The translations under genes were made by a program, and so were the position numbers. Positions 1 through 10,112 of a DNA stretch of 64,000 nt are shown here, piece by piece. This DNA is from Clonostachys chloroleuca (Eukaryota > Ascomycota > Sordariomycetes > Hypocreales > Bionectriaceae), in assembly GCA_037952775.1 (NCBI GenBank), contig JBANAY010000003.1, forward strand, positions 26,226,001 to 26,290,000. The letters run 5' to 3'. The stretch's first letter is position 1; every line of letters starts with the position of its first letter. The notes beneath the pieces were generated by a model. That model was not told the DNA's origin, searched no databases, and worked only from the letters and a program-made list of their open reading frames with translations.

Positions 1-694
1 CTCCGCCAGTGGTTGGGAGCTCGGTTAGACGAAGCAGCGCATAGTCACTGGGAATGGGCTCGAAAGTGATATCAGAGTGCCACTGCCCCTTTTGAGATTG
101 CTTCCTGGTTCCAAACTTCTCCGAGTAGTGCTTCTTGGCCAGGACTGATGAAATGACACTGATTTCATCATCATTCACAACCCCGCGGCCGGAGTTGGCC
201 ACGGGATGAATGTGCAGCTTGCTCGTTGAAGGCTTGCCAGAGAGCTCTCCAAGACGCTGGACAAGCTGCTTCTGGAGGTCGTTTGTGATGTCGTCCTGCT
301 TGCGGAAGAACACCACACCTCTTTGGGAAACTACATGATTGTCAGCTTTTTGACTTTCTTGGTGGCAGTGAGAGTGACAGAGCATACCAGTAATGGCGAG
401 GTCACGTAGGAGCTCATCCGAGTTTGGAGCATTGAGGAACTCTGCAAGGTTGACATTCACATATTCCCGACCAATGATTGGAGTCACGTCAAAGTGATCG
501 TACTTGTCAAGGGCACCGCTCACTTTGAGAGGTTCCTTGTGGCCGGTCCGGAGCTCAGGGAGCGCTTCGTCCTCTGGAACGGCTGCTCCCTCAAAGCTGA
601 GTTGAGCACGGCCAGACGAAACAGGGAGGACCTTCTTCACCTGGATAGGCTCTGAGGCCTCATTTGAAGTCGTTTCTGTGGCCGAGGGAGACAT
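1..694 (-). CDS. TauD/TfdA-family Fe(II)/2-oxoglutarate dioxygenase, 5' part only
   Basis: The window edge cuts this gene; only its N-terminal half, about 212 residues, is present. The first exon runs from 694 down to 388, a 57-bp GT-AG intron covers 331-387, and the second exon continues to base 1. The peptide has the TauD-family pattern: VVFFRKQ followed by a WHSD motif in which His187 and Asp189 are the expected first two ligands of the 2-His-1-carboxylate iron site. Family members use Fe(II), 2-oxoglutarate and O2 to hydroxylate sulfonates, sulfate esters or related acids, often to release sulfur; the substrate here cannot be told. The distal His and the Arg that binds 2-oxoglutarate lie outside the window. 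The start was chosen as the only ATG in frame before the conserved part. Confidence 0.82.
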   Translation of the reverse strand, partial: MSPSATETTSNEASEPIQVKKVLPVSSGRAQLSFEGAAVPEDEALPELRTGHKEPLKVSGALDKYDHFDVTPIIGREYVNVNLAEFLNAPNSDELLRDLAITGMLCHSHCHQESQKADNHVVSQRGVVFFRKQDDITNDLQKQLVQRLGELSGKPSTSKLHIHPVANSGRGVVNDDEISVISSVLAKKHYSEKFGTRKQSQKGQWHSDITFEPIPSDYALLRLTELPTTGG

Positions 695-1928
695 TGGATG
701 AGATAAAAAGAATTGGACGTGAGTTATAAGCTGTAACACTCGGTTGGAAGAGTCTTTCAAAGGATATAATCTGAAGAAGATGTCTTGTCTATAGTATAAT
801 AACCCAAACACTCTTGGCGGCAGAACATCATATCTCTTTATACACGAACCTCCTGAGCGCAATGCGGTTCTCGGCACCACACAAGTGCAATGGCGCCATC
901 ATCGAGATGTACACAGCCATTTGTGTGCTAGGAAACGTCTGCCAGGATGACAAACCTAAGATGCGAAAGCCGCAGCCAGGATGGCGTTGATGGCAATGCG
1001 GGGGAAAGCAACCACAAAGCGATGCAGGGCATGTCATGTAAGTGCGGCGGACGATCAATCAGAGCCATCGAGGATGGCATCAGCCCTCCACCACGGTGGT
1101 GCAATATTCGCCATTGATTATCGCCTCGGCCGTGATTGGGCCACGCGTCTGTGTTAGATGGCTGACGCGAGCTGCTTGAGATATGAGACTATACAGCATG
1201 GAATCTGATCTATCCTATTGGTCATTGTTCCGTGTCGTTGCGTCTCCTGGTAGCTTGGGTCGACACTAGGAGCTGATTTTGTTAAAGTCGCGACGATTCC
1301 CTGCGGGTATGACACTTTCACTGGCCAAAGTGAGCGGTTTATAATGCCTGGATGAAGTAAATGGTGAATGAAAGTGGATATTGAATGGTAGTCGTTGGGT
1401 CTCATCAAGTCGAGGGTAGTGTAGGTTCTCATTGTTGAAACTTCCTGGGAAGTCACCGGACAAAAGAAGGCCAAGCGGTTTCATCCCGGTGGCCATCTCA
1501 TGCTGTTTCTTCAGAGACTTGTCATGTTATCGGTTAAATTACCGACGCCCAAAAGGGACTCTGTTGATGGAGCCAACTTTGTCACTTGTCTTTCCAGAGC
1601 GATAGGGAGAATGGGCAAGGGCCCCTATCCCAGCCTCGGGCGGTCTACAGTCTACAGGGGGCATAAGGCTGATTGTAGTGGACCTTGTTGCCTGGCAGAG
1701 GGCAAATTGCCAGTAAATCCATTGGCGTGGCAGCCTGGACGGCTCCACTTGCCTTCACTCTAGCCATCGACTATCTTCAGCTGCGGTTTCAGCTTCACTC
1801 GGGTCCATCGTATAGGTGATTATTTGATAGCCAGTCTGTTGATCTAATTTTGCTCAGCCTACCGCTTGTTATTCGCATTTTAATAATATTTAACCTCCTT
1901 CTCCTCAAAAAAGAATAAAAAATCCCCA
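695..1928. other. intergenic, divergent promoters
   Basis: This is a 1.2 kb spacer between the divergent dioxygenase and DNA glycosylase genes. It carries only short overlapping open frames on both strands with no recognisable domain. The last 70 bases before 1929 are A/T-rich and then A-rich, as expected for a fungal 5' leader. No tRNA or repeat was seen. Confidence 0.5.
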
Positions 1929-2840
1929 ATGTCTACAGATAATTCAGAGTCAACTGAGCCTCGCAGACCACCAACTTTCGAAGGCAGCGTCAACCTCAAA
2001 GACTTCATGTTCCAGGGCAACGATTCATATCCCAGGCGAAGTGCCCGGATATCAAAGTCAGCCGATGGCCCAACTTCAATAATACCTCGGCCATCCTCAC
2101 CTCCCAAGCGGAAGAAGGGTCGGGCACGAGACACTCAGGAGGTAGACCAGGAGGCAGATCATCTCAGCCCCAGCAAGCCCAGCCCAAAGAAGAGAAAGCG
2201 CACGGCATCTTCCTATGCCCCTCCCTCTACCTACGCCCATCTCCCCCTGCTGCCTGATGCCATCACCGCCAACCTCATCGTCCAGTTCGTCGGGCTCAAC
2301 CCGGGCATCCAGACCGCCCGCTCCGGCCACGCCTATGCGCACCCCTCCAACCTGTTCTGGAAGCTCCTCTTCTCGAGCGGCATCACCCCGCGGCTCTGCT
2401 CCCCAACCGAGGACCGCCAGATGCCCGAGCTCTACTCCCTGGGCCTGACCAATATCGTTGGGCGGCCCAGCCGCAACGGCGCCGAGCTGAGTAAGGCGGA
2501 GATGGACGAGGGGGTCGCCGTCCTGGAGGAGAAGGCGAGGAAGTGGCGGCCGGAGAGCATGTGCATCGTGGGCAAGAGCATCTGGGAGAGCATCTGGCGC
2601 GTCAGGCACGGCCGCGCCATCACTAAGAGTCAGTTCAAGTACGGCTGGCAGGACGCGAGCGAGAACATGGGCGTTATTGACGGTGAGTGGGAGGGCGCGC
2701 GCGTGTTTGTTGGTACCAGCACCAGCGGGCTGGCTGCCACGCTATCTCCAGCTGAGAAGCAGAGGATATGGAGCGAGCTTGGGAGCTGGGTCAAGGAAAG
2801 GAGAGCGGAGCGGGAGGCTGAGCAAGAGGAGGCGAGCTGA
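1929..2840 (+). CDS. G/T(U) mismatch-specific DNA glycosylase, TDG/Mug family
   Basis: This single-exon gene encodes 303 residues. The protein should remove thymine or uracil mispaired with guanine, starting base-excision repair of deaminated cytosines in the nucleus. The N-terminal 95 residues are basic and low-complexity, with lysine/arginine clusters (PKRKKGR, PKKRKR) that suit nuclear import and DNA binding. The catalytic core follows from about residue 103: VGLNPG with Asn124 (the TDG/Mug water-activating Asn), then HPSNLFWKLL and a TNIVGRPS segment. The second active-site loop reads VGTSTSGLAA instead of the better known HPSGRSA-like form; I believe related fungal proteins vary here but cannot check. 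Length fits fungal members with a disordered N-terminus. The gene converges on Arp4, with only about 240 bp between the two stop codons. Confidence 0.88.
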   Translation: MSTDNSESTEPRRPPTFEGSVNLKDFMFQGNDSYPRRSARISKSADGPTSIIPRPSSPPKRKKGRARDTQEVDQEADHLSPSKPSPKKRKRTASSYAPPSTYAHLPLLPDAITANLIVQFVGLNPGIQTARSGHAYAHPSNLFWKLLFSSGITPRLCSPTEDRQMPELYSLGLTNIVGRPSRNGAELSKAEMDEGVAVLEEKARKWRPESMCIVGKSIWESIWRVRHGRAITKSQFKYGWQDASENMGVIDGEWEGARVFVGTSTSGLAATLSPAEKQRIWSELGSWVKERRAEREAEQEEAS

Positions 2841-3078
2841 CAATATGTAATCTTGTGAATTTGGCGATCGATTTAGCATAGATGCTCTGTCATGTAGAGA
2901 TTTGAGACGCTGTGCAAGGAGGGAGTGTAACAAAAAGACCTGATGACAGCATAGAGCTTGGTTTTTATCTAAATTTACTACATTTGTTTGATACCCTCTC
3001 CAGCAAAACTGTTCGTCTTCAACTCCGTACGCCCTTTTCAGCTTTCCCAAAAACCCGTTGCCATCGCCTCTGTGGAAA

Positions 3079-4551
3079 TTACTTACACCTCTTCTCGACA
3101 ATGCCCGGGCCATTCTCCTCGTACTCCTTTCGCGAGATCCACATTTGGTGGAAAGTGCCCAAGCTTGCAAGGATGCTGCCGCCGATCCAGGCACCGAACC
3201 GTCTCTCGCTCGTCAAACCAGCGGCGTGTATCTTGATCTTCATGCCGGGATACATGGCCGCCAGTTCATTCTGGAGACGATCGTTGAAGCCGTTGATCAA
3301 GGTCGTGCTACCGGTCACGACAACGTTGGCCAGCAGGTTGCCCCGCAAGTCAACATCGACAGCCTCCAGGGCCGCACGGATAAGGGCAGGAATAGTTTGG
3401 TTCTTACCCACACGCTCCTCTTCGGGTAGGGCATAGCCGGCTGTCTCATCAAACAAGCCCTCAGTGAGCTTGAATCGCTGCTCGCGCCACATCTGGTTCC
3501 ATCCATCCGGCATCTCGAATACGCGGCCAGGGAGTGTCTTGGCGAATTCTTCGTTTCCTGGCGAGTTGAGACGTCCAGGCTTGTTCCAGACCTCTACGAC
3601 AGACTCCTTGAACTCTGTCAATACACGCTCCTCCTCGTATGCCCGGAATGAGCTGTGGATCTGGTAGGGGAATTGTCGCAGACGGGCCTGAGCAGGAGCC
3701 AGAGCATCTACTGGGGTCTTGTTTTCCACCATATAGGTTGGGGTGAGAGTAACCTTGGGTTCCGATGTTTCCCACAGGCTGCGAATCTGAGAGGACAACC
3801 AGAGACCTCCAATGGGAGACTTCTGGATCGATCGCTTCAGAACCATTCCATCGTGGATAGCGGCCACTGAAGTATTCGCGCCACCAACATCGATAACCAA
3901 CGCCGTCGCCTTACCTGCGGCGAATGCTGAGAGCACCGGTGTGCGGCTGAGCCAAAACGCTGGGCAACCCCATGTTTCCATGATGACCTCGGTGGTCTTC
4001 TCTCGTGCTTTGGGGGTATTCCAAGGCGCCTCGGTCACAAGGAGAGGGTTCTCCTGGAGCAACTTTTCGATTTCCTGGTTCTCTGTCTCCTCCATGGCAA
4101 CGTCTCCTTCACCGTCTTGGGTCTTCTCCTTTGGGTCATCATTGAGGCCGTTCTTTGAAGGTGGCGTCTGCTTGTCGGGCTGTAGTCGGTTGATGAGCAT
4201 GTGCTCCCAGATCTTCGGCGCGACATCCCAGTCCTCGACAACGCTATCCTTGTTCATGTAGTTGCGGATCTCAAAGTCGGCGCGGGGAATCAGACGCTCG
4301 TCACCAAAAAAGTTCTGGGTCGGAGTAGCCGTCGAGTGGCCGTAAAAGGACGGCAGAATGGACTTGGGGACATCTTCGCCTGCCCAGCCGGCGCGTGTAT
4401 TGCAGTATCCAGGATCGAGAACGAGAGCAGAAACCTCATCTAGGAACGTGATGATTAGCAATGCGAACCATAGCAAGTTAGACCAAATCTACCCACCTCC
4501 ACCGTAGATGTCGGTGGGCTGGGCCGCCGAGGATAAAGGCTGTTGAGCCAT
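3079..4551 (-). CDS. arp4: Actin-related protein 4 (NuA4/SWR1/INO80 subunit)
   Basis: The gene has two exons (4551-4497 and 4439-3079) around a 57-bp intron and encodes about 471 residues. The first 18 codons lie in the tiny first exon (MAQQPLSSAAQPTDIYGG) and join in frame to DEVSALVLDPGYCNTRAGWAGE, the typical Arp4 beginning with its actin-fold phosphate loop. VIDVGGANTSVAAIHDG is the second nucleotide loop, and VVVTGSTTLINGF, FGAWIGGSILASL and the C-terminal EKRCK complete an actin-fold protein. An acidic insertion lies near residue 140-160 (GEGDVAMEETENQE). Arp4 binds the HSA domain with actin as a structural module of histone acetyltransferase and remodelling complexes in the nucleus. 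Reading straight through the intron gives a false start, MLWFALLIITFLD, that looks like a signal peptide. Confidence 0.93.
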
Positions 4552-4942
4552 GGCCGATGAATGACTGTTCGCGAGGGAGTCAATTCGGTTCTGCGCGAAT
4601 GTGATGTGCCGGGATTGGCTTGGCTGATGGATCAATCGAGCGCGGCTTCAAGTGGTTGATGCACGCGATGTTGTCGCGTTGGAATAAATTTCAGCCGGGT
4701 TGGTTCAAGTGAGCTCTGCCCACTGGAGCTTGCACCTGCTGTCTGCTGAGGTAGGCTGAAGCTAGCTCAGCCTTCAGTAACGTCCGTCGGCTAAACAATG
4801 GCAGAATAGGCAGTCTTGACTTTACTCCATACTATAAAAAAATTCCGTCCGACTCAATTCTTTTCTCTTGTCTTCACCATCAAACTCTTCTGGGCAAAGG
4901 CGCATCCGCTTGGTTGAATTCCTTTCCCTGTTGAGCTTCAGA
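4552..4942. other. divergent promoter, Arp4 / mitochondrial LysRS
   Basis: This compact spacer separates two divergent housekeeping genes. It shows no open frame of note. A pyrimidine-rich stretch near 4855-4880 probably marks the LysRS transcription start region. Confidence 0.45.
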
Positions 4943-5169
4943 ATGATTGTAAGTCCATCAGCAACTACCCTTCTCCCCAGTTCAATTCGCCCAACTACAT
5001 GATGAGTTTGCATTCTCGCTTCAGAACCGCTGCGATTGACACAGCTTGCTGTGTGTGATTATAAATGCCTATGACTGATTTCTTGGTTGAACCAATTGCA
5101 TTTCTTCTTATTACCAATTTCAATCTCTGGTTGGCATATGTCTAACTAACCGCTTATTAGATGCGATGA
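4943..5169 (+). promoter_or_regulatory. 5'-leader intron and spliced uORF of the mitochondrial LysRS gene
   Basis: A clear fungal intron lies in the leader: donor GTAAGT at 4949, branch-like CTAAC just before the end, acceptor TTATTAG at 5160. Splicing joins ATG ATT (4943-4948) to ATG CGA TGA (5161-5169), making a four-codon uORF. Its stop TGA (5167-5169) overlaps the main start ATG (5166-5168). This is direct sequence reading; actual splicing and translational coupling are inferred. Confidence 0.6.
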
Positions 5170-7182
5170 ACTTGCCCATTCGCCTTCGACTGGCTTGCCA
5201 GTCCGTACTATGTCGCTCACTGAGACCTACCCTCAGGTCGTCGCCCGTTCCCTCAAGGCTTCGCGCGCCTGTTCTGTTAGGAGAATACTCTCGTCATTTC
5301 ACCTCTTCTGTACAGTGCAGCGGAGCGAACCGCTTTTCAAGCGGGCTGGAACCCTCGGAAGACGATGAGTTGTCTCCATTCAAAAAGCAGCGCCAGGCTG
5401 AATTTCAGGAGGATAAGAATAGCGAGGAACCATTGTTTCCCGACCCATATCCTCGTCTAGAAAAGTCTAAACATGAGAGGAAATCGGTGTCTGATTTTCT
5501 GGCGTCTTTCCACGGAGAGGCAAAGGAAGCGCCCAAGGAGGTAACCCTCTGCGGCCGTATCCGATCCAAGCGCTCTGCTGGCAAGGCGCTCATTTTTGTC
5601 GATATCGTGCATGAGTTCAGAAAAGTCCAAGTTATGATTAATAGGCAGAACCTTTTCATCCGTTCAGAGGACGGCATCAATAAATTCTCCCTGTTCAAGA
5701 AAATGATACAAGTCGGAGACCACATCTGTAAGCTAGATCGGAGCCATCCCTTTACTGTGGTGGTAGCTGACGCAAATTGTAGCCGTAGTTGGTATTCCTT
5801 CGCGAACAAAGGCTGGCGAGATGACCCTGAGCGCTACCGCCATGCCCAAGCTTCTCGCCCCAGCCATGGAGCAGATTCCCAAGACGCTCATTGATCCCAA
5901 GGCTAAGATGCAAGGCCGCCATGTTGACATGCTCGTGAACCGAGAGGTCGTAGATGTTTTGCGCCTGCGGTCCGAGATCATGAGATTCATGCGCGACCAT
6001 CTGCATTCGAAGCGCTTCCTCGAATTCCAAACCCCAATCTTGGCCGAGAACGCGGGAGGTGCTGTAGCTCGACCTTTCGTAACGCATGCAACTGGGTTCG
6101 GAAAGAAGGACCTCTCTCTGAGGATAGCGCCAGAGCTTTGGCTCAAGCGTCTCGTTATCGGAGGTGTCGACAAGGTCTTTGAAATCGGACCTTCTTTCCG
6201 CAACGAGGGCATCGACGCTACACACAACCCAGAGTTTACCATGTGTGAATTCTATAGTGCCTACACGAACTTGTGTGACTTGATCAAGGAGACGGAAGAG
6301 ATTATTCACGGGCTCGCCCGGCGGTCACAAGAACTCATCTCTTCCGAACTAACTTCGCTACGACCGATTGATCTGAGTCGCTTTGTGCGGCCCTTCAAGC
6401 AAGTCGAGTTTGTACCGGGACTTGAAGCTGCCATGGGGATTCGCCTCCCAAAGCTCTCCTCCAAGGACGCTCTCCCAGAACTCATCGCAGTCCTGAAACT
6501 TGCAGGTATCAAGATTGCAGGAGAGACACCAACAACCTTGGACAAGCTGCTCGATCGACTTGCCGCGATGTACCTCGAGCCTCAGTCCTTTGATCAACCC
6601 CTCTTCATTACTCATCATCCAGCATGCATGTCCCCGCTCGCAAAAAGCTTCCTCTGTCCAAGGACTTACCAATTAGTATCTGCTCGCGCGGAGCTTTTTT
6701 TCGGCGGCCGCGAGTTGGCTAACATGTACGAGGAGGAAAATAACCCTGAAGAACAGAAACAGAAGTTGGCAATGCACCGAAGGCTTGCCAACGCTGGAAA
6801 TGGGAAAGTCGTTATTGAAGAACCCGCCGTAGGAGAAGTTGTAGAAACGGACTCCGATGCAGAACTCTCCGGTCCCCAAGAGGTTCTAGAAGAGGAGGAT
6901 GAGGAGGAAGACCTGGAGGCGGCACCTCTCGACGAAAGCTTTGCCAGGGCCCTCGATTTTGGTCTCCCGCCGACTGGGGGCTGGGGCTGTGGAGTTGAGC
7001 GACTCGTTATGGTCTTTTCAGGAGCCTCTCGCATTAGCGACTGCTTGAGTTTCGGCACATTGAAAAACGTCGTGGGCCTTACTGCCGGAGATGATTTTCA
7101 GAAGCCGGCAATGCCATCACCGGCGAATGGTGATGCCAAAGATGCCACAAACAAAAATCCTCCGAAGCCCTCAGATGAGTAA
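5166..7182 (+). CDS. msk1: Mitochondrial lysyl-tRNA synthetase (class II)
   Basis: Two exons (5166-5727, 5783-7182) around a 55-bp intron give 653 residues. The first 45-50 residues are rich in Arg and Ser with no acids, a mitochondrial presequence. An OB-fold anticodon-binding domain follows (about 120-225, VTLCGRIRSKRSAGKALIFVD). The class II catalytic domain carries motif 2 (FEIGPSFRNEG, 320-330, then the HNPEFTMCEFY segment) and motif 3 (GGWGCGVERL, 586-595). The product charges tRNA-Lys in the mitochondrial matrix. An acidic stretch at about 542-567 (DSDAELS to EEEDEEEDLE) is inserted between the HHPACMSPLAK region and motif 3 and is longer than I would expect. The intron position is fixed by restoring GDHI-S-VVGIPSRTKAGEM. 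Start 5166 follows the spliced leader. Confidence 0.92.
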
Positions 7183-7535
7183 TGGGGAATGAACTTATTG
7201 ATACTAAAAAACATGACATGCACTGGATATAATGCTGCAACAACACCTTACCTGTATGAGTCCCCTACATATATACTGTACAACATGTAGAACAAACCTA
7301 GAGATACCTTGGATATGTGGATATAAAAAAATCGTCACTGGGAAACCTCGTGGTCTACTTCACATACCTAATAAGCCTGGCAACAGGCGACAGTTGCGTG
7401 ATCTAAGGGAACTGGTGTAGAAACAAATATATCTATTACTTTTGCTCATGGTATCATGCTTTCCTAGGTATTCGTTTCAATGACAAGTAGATTGGACCTG
7501 GCTTTTGTTTACAAGCATTGCTAGTCTTAAGCTAT
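7183..7535. other. convergent 3' untranslated regions
   Basis: LysRS and Rok1 converge on this 353-bp A/T-rich segment. It contains no supported gene; it presumably holds both polyadenylation regions. Confidence 0.5.
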
Positions 7536-9644
7536 CTAATCATCGAGACCACCCCATTCGTCCTCATCACCGCTATCATCGCTGGGTTCATCCTTTCTCT
7601 TCTTGCTCGCAGCAATAGCACCGCGTTTATTATTCTCCTTGCGGCGCTCGAAGCCACTCCGTGAGGTGATCTTGGCCTGGGTTCCACCTCCAGTCCGACG
7701 GGCTTCGACACCACGCTCCTTGAGCTTCTTCCTGTCGGCCTTTGCCACGTTGGGCAGGGCATCCAGAAGCCACTTCTGGACCCCGGCGTCATCCCCCGTC
7801 TTCCCGGCCTGCTTCTCGCTCGCAGCGATCACGTTGGCGACCATCTTCACAAAGGGGATGTCCTCCTTGGTGTAGAATGTCACGGCCACGCCTCCCTCGC
7901 GCCCAGCCCGACCTGTGCGGCCGACACGGTGCACGTACGCCGCGCTCGAGCCAGGGACGTCGTAGTTCACGACGCCATTCACACCGGCAAAGTCAACACC
8001 TCGGGCGAGGACATCTGTGGTAATCAGCACCCAGATATCTCCCGCCCGGAACTTGCGCATGATGGTGGCTCGGGCCGAGTCTGCCAGTCCACTGTGAAGA
8101 GCGGCAGTCCTGGTGGAGCCGCCGGCCTCGAGCGGGATGTCATATTTGAGTTCCTCATGCAGCGCCGTGGCTCGGTCGATGGTCTGCGTGAAGACCAGGA
8201 ACGGGGGTCTCAAAGGTGGCCCGGACTCGTCTCTGGATGATGGGCGGAGCAGTTGGCGGAGAGCCAGGAGTTTTCCTTGCTCGCTTGCGGTGTATGTGAG
8301 CTTGTGGGTGATGTTGGGGACGGCTGTGTCCTTCAAGCCGACGACCAATCGCACGAATGGCTTCGGGTTGGTGCCTAGTGACTCCGTACGTTGCTGTAGT
8401 CTTTCCGTGACCAGCGACTCGATATTCGATCCCATAGTAGCTGACCAGAATGAGACACGCAGCTCTGGTCTTGTGCATGCCGTCCAGAGCCCTAGCGTCT
8501 GCTCCCTGAACAGCGGATCAAGAAGCACGTCTGCCTCGTCGAGAATAAGATCCCTCACTGTCGGCAATATCTTTTGAGCTTGGGAAGATCCCGAGTTTAG
8601 GAAGTTTAGAAGAAGGAGCGGTGTCGTTACCAAGATGTCGGCTTTCGTCGGTGTCCTACGCTTAGACTTTTCGTACTTCCTCTCCTCCTCGGAGTCTGGC
8701 TCCTGCTCGCTCTCGTTCCCGCTTTCATCAGAGCCATCCTCAGATATCTCCTGCTGATCAGCAGCAACGGCCATGCCTTTCTTCATCGCCACGATGCGGA
8801 GCGAAGTGCCCTGCAGAATCTTGCGGCCTTCATTCACGATCTGGTAGGCGAGCTCCCGGGTCGGAGCAATAATGATAGCCTCGAGCTCATGAATATTGTT
8901 CAACTTTTCTTCCGACCTCCGGCGCATGATGTTGTTGATGGCGGGGATCATAAAGCTGATCGTCTTGCCACTTCCCGTAGGAGCCACCGCCAGGAAGTCC
9001 ACCCCATGCTCCAGGCCGCCCTCGTCAGGCAGGGCCAGGTCTGGGCGAAGCAACAATGGCAGACTGCCCATTTGTACCTCGGTGGGCTCCCGGTATCCTT
9101 GAACCAACAGATTCTCGGCGACTCTCCTCGAGATTCCATACGACGTCCGCAGCTCACCAAAGCTCTCCAGGACCTGCGGGAACAGCTGCTTCTTGTCCTC
9201 CTTCTTTGGTTCAACGGCAACCTTCTTCTTCTTTTTGGACTTCTTGACCCGGGACTGGTCCTCCACCTTTGACAGAAGAGTAATCTTCAATCGATGCGAC
9301 TTGAGTAGCTGCCGGCATTGGTCTTCTGTCAAGAGTTTCGTGACTTGGGCGGGTGTGGGAGTCGTCGACGTCTGCTCGGCCTTTTGCTTCTTCTCGTTGC
9401 CAGGCTTCGACCCGGACTCTGGCTTCGGCGCGAAAAAATCGACTTCGGGGAGGTCTGATTCGCCCTTCTCCTCGGGCTCGTCTCCCACTTTTCGCTTCCT
9501 CTTCTGGCCGCGCACCTCGTCGTGGAAGAGCTGAGGGTGAGGCTTGGCTCCAGCGGACGGCAACTGAGCTGGAGTCTTGGCTCCGAGCTGCTTGCTGTTT
9601 GTGACCTTTTTCGTACCGCGGGACAAGACTTTGAGGATATCCAT
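7536..9644 (-). CDS. rok1: DEAD-box ATP-dependent RNA helicase Rok1 (18S rRNA synthesis)
   Basis: This intronless gene encodes 702 residues. The beginning MDILKVLSRGTKK is characteristic of Rok1/DDX52, a nucleolar helicase of the small-subunit processome needed for early cleavages of pre-rRNA. Motifs in order: Q motif region YREPTEVQ (184-191), Walker A APTGSGKT (221-228), Ia PTRELAYQ (261-268), DEAD (369-372), SAT (401-403), then in the second RecA domain TTDVLARGVDFAG and HRVGRTGRAGREGG. An acidic Ser/Glu insertion at about 301-321 separates motifs Ia and Ib. The N-terminal 150 residues and the C-terminal 70 are lysine-rich and probably disordered. It is transcribed in the same direction as PIG-P upstream; the 468-bp gap at 9645-10112 would hold its promoter. 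Confidence 0.93.
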   Translation of the reverse strand: MDILKVLSRGTKKVTNSKQLGAKTPAQLPSAGAKPHPQLFHDEVRGQKRKRKVGDEPEEKGESDLPEVDFFAPKPESGSKPGNEKKQKAEQTSTTPTPAQVTKLLTEDQCRQLLKSHRLKITLLSKVEDQSRVKKSKKKKKVAVEPKKEDKKQLFPQVLESFGELRTSYGISRRVAENLLVQGYREPTEVQMGSLPLLLRPDLALPDEGGLEHGVDFLAVAPTGSGKTISFMIPAINNIMRRRSEEKLNNIHELEAIIIAPTRELAYQIVNEGRKILQGTSLRIVAMKKGMAVAADQQEISEDGSDESGNESEQEPDSEEERKYEKSKRRTPTKADILVTTPLLLLNFLNSGSSQAQKILPTVRDLILDEADVLLDPLFREQTLGLWTACTRPELRVSFWSATMGSNIESLVTERLQQRTESLGTNPKPFVRLVVGLKDTAVPNITHKLTYTASEQGKLLALRQLLRPSSRDESGPPLRPPFLVFTQTIDRATALHEELKYDIPLEAGGSTRTAALHSGLADSARATIMRKFRAGDIWVLITTDVLARGVDFAGVNGVVNYDVPGSSAAYVHRVGRTGRAGREGGVAVTFYTKEDIPFVKMVANVIAASEKQAGKTGDDAGVQKWLLDALPNVAKADRKKLKERGVEARRTGGGTQAKITSRSGFERRKENNKRGAIAASKKRKDEPSDDSGDEDEWGGLDD

Positions 9645-10112
9645 GGTGGGCGTCAGAATTCCAGCAATGCTGGGTTAGTGACGAGAGAAGAAGTTAAAGA
9701 TTCAAGGTTGTAGAACCATTGAAGAAAATCGATTTTCGCATGTTCCTGGATGTAGAAATTTTGATGGGTCCATGTGGGGCCGCCGCTTTAGCAGTTTAGC
9801 TCGAGTTTTTCGAGGGGTCCAGGGACGAGATCCAACCACAGCATATTGGAATTGAGAATGTGCAGCCATCTCAAGAGGCAGTTATTAAATATCATGTCTT
9901 CATGTATGGATGATGTTTCTGATTGGAGGCTCATTGGTTTCAGTTGAGACGCAACAACAGCCAATTGGCTTGCTGTCACCAAGCTCCCTGAGCGGCCACC
10001 ACTTCTCTATGATGTAAGTCTTGATAGTGACCAACGCAGCCATAATACTAAGTCCCAGACCGTAAACCAAGCTCGATATACACAGTATTACTATTAATTA
10101 CCATGCCGCCCA
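9645..10112. other. Rok1 promoter / PIG-P 3' region
   Basis: This 468-bp spacer lies between two genes on the minus strand. No domain-bearing open frame or repeat was recognised. Confidence 0.45.

Noticed and set aside
4440..4476. apparent signal peptide (MLWFALLIITFLD) on Arp4
   Set aside because: It is translated intron sequence; splicing to the exon at 4551-4497 gives the expected nuclear Arp4 N-terminus.
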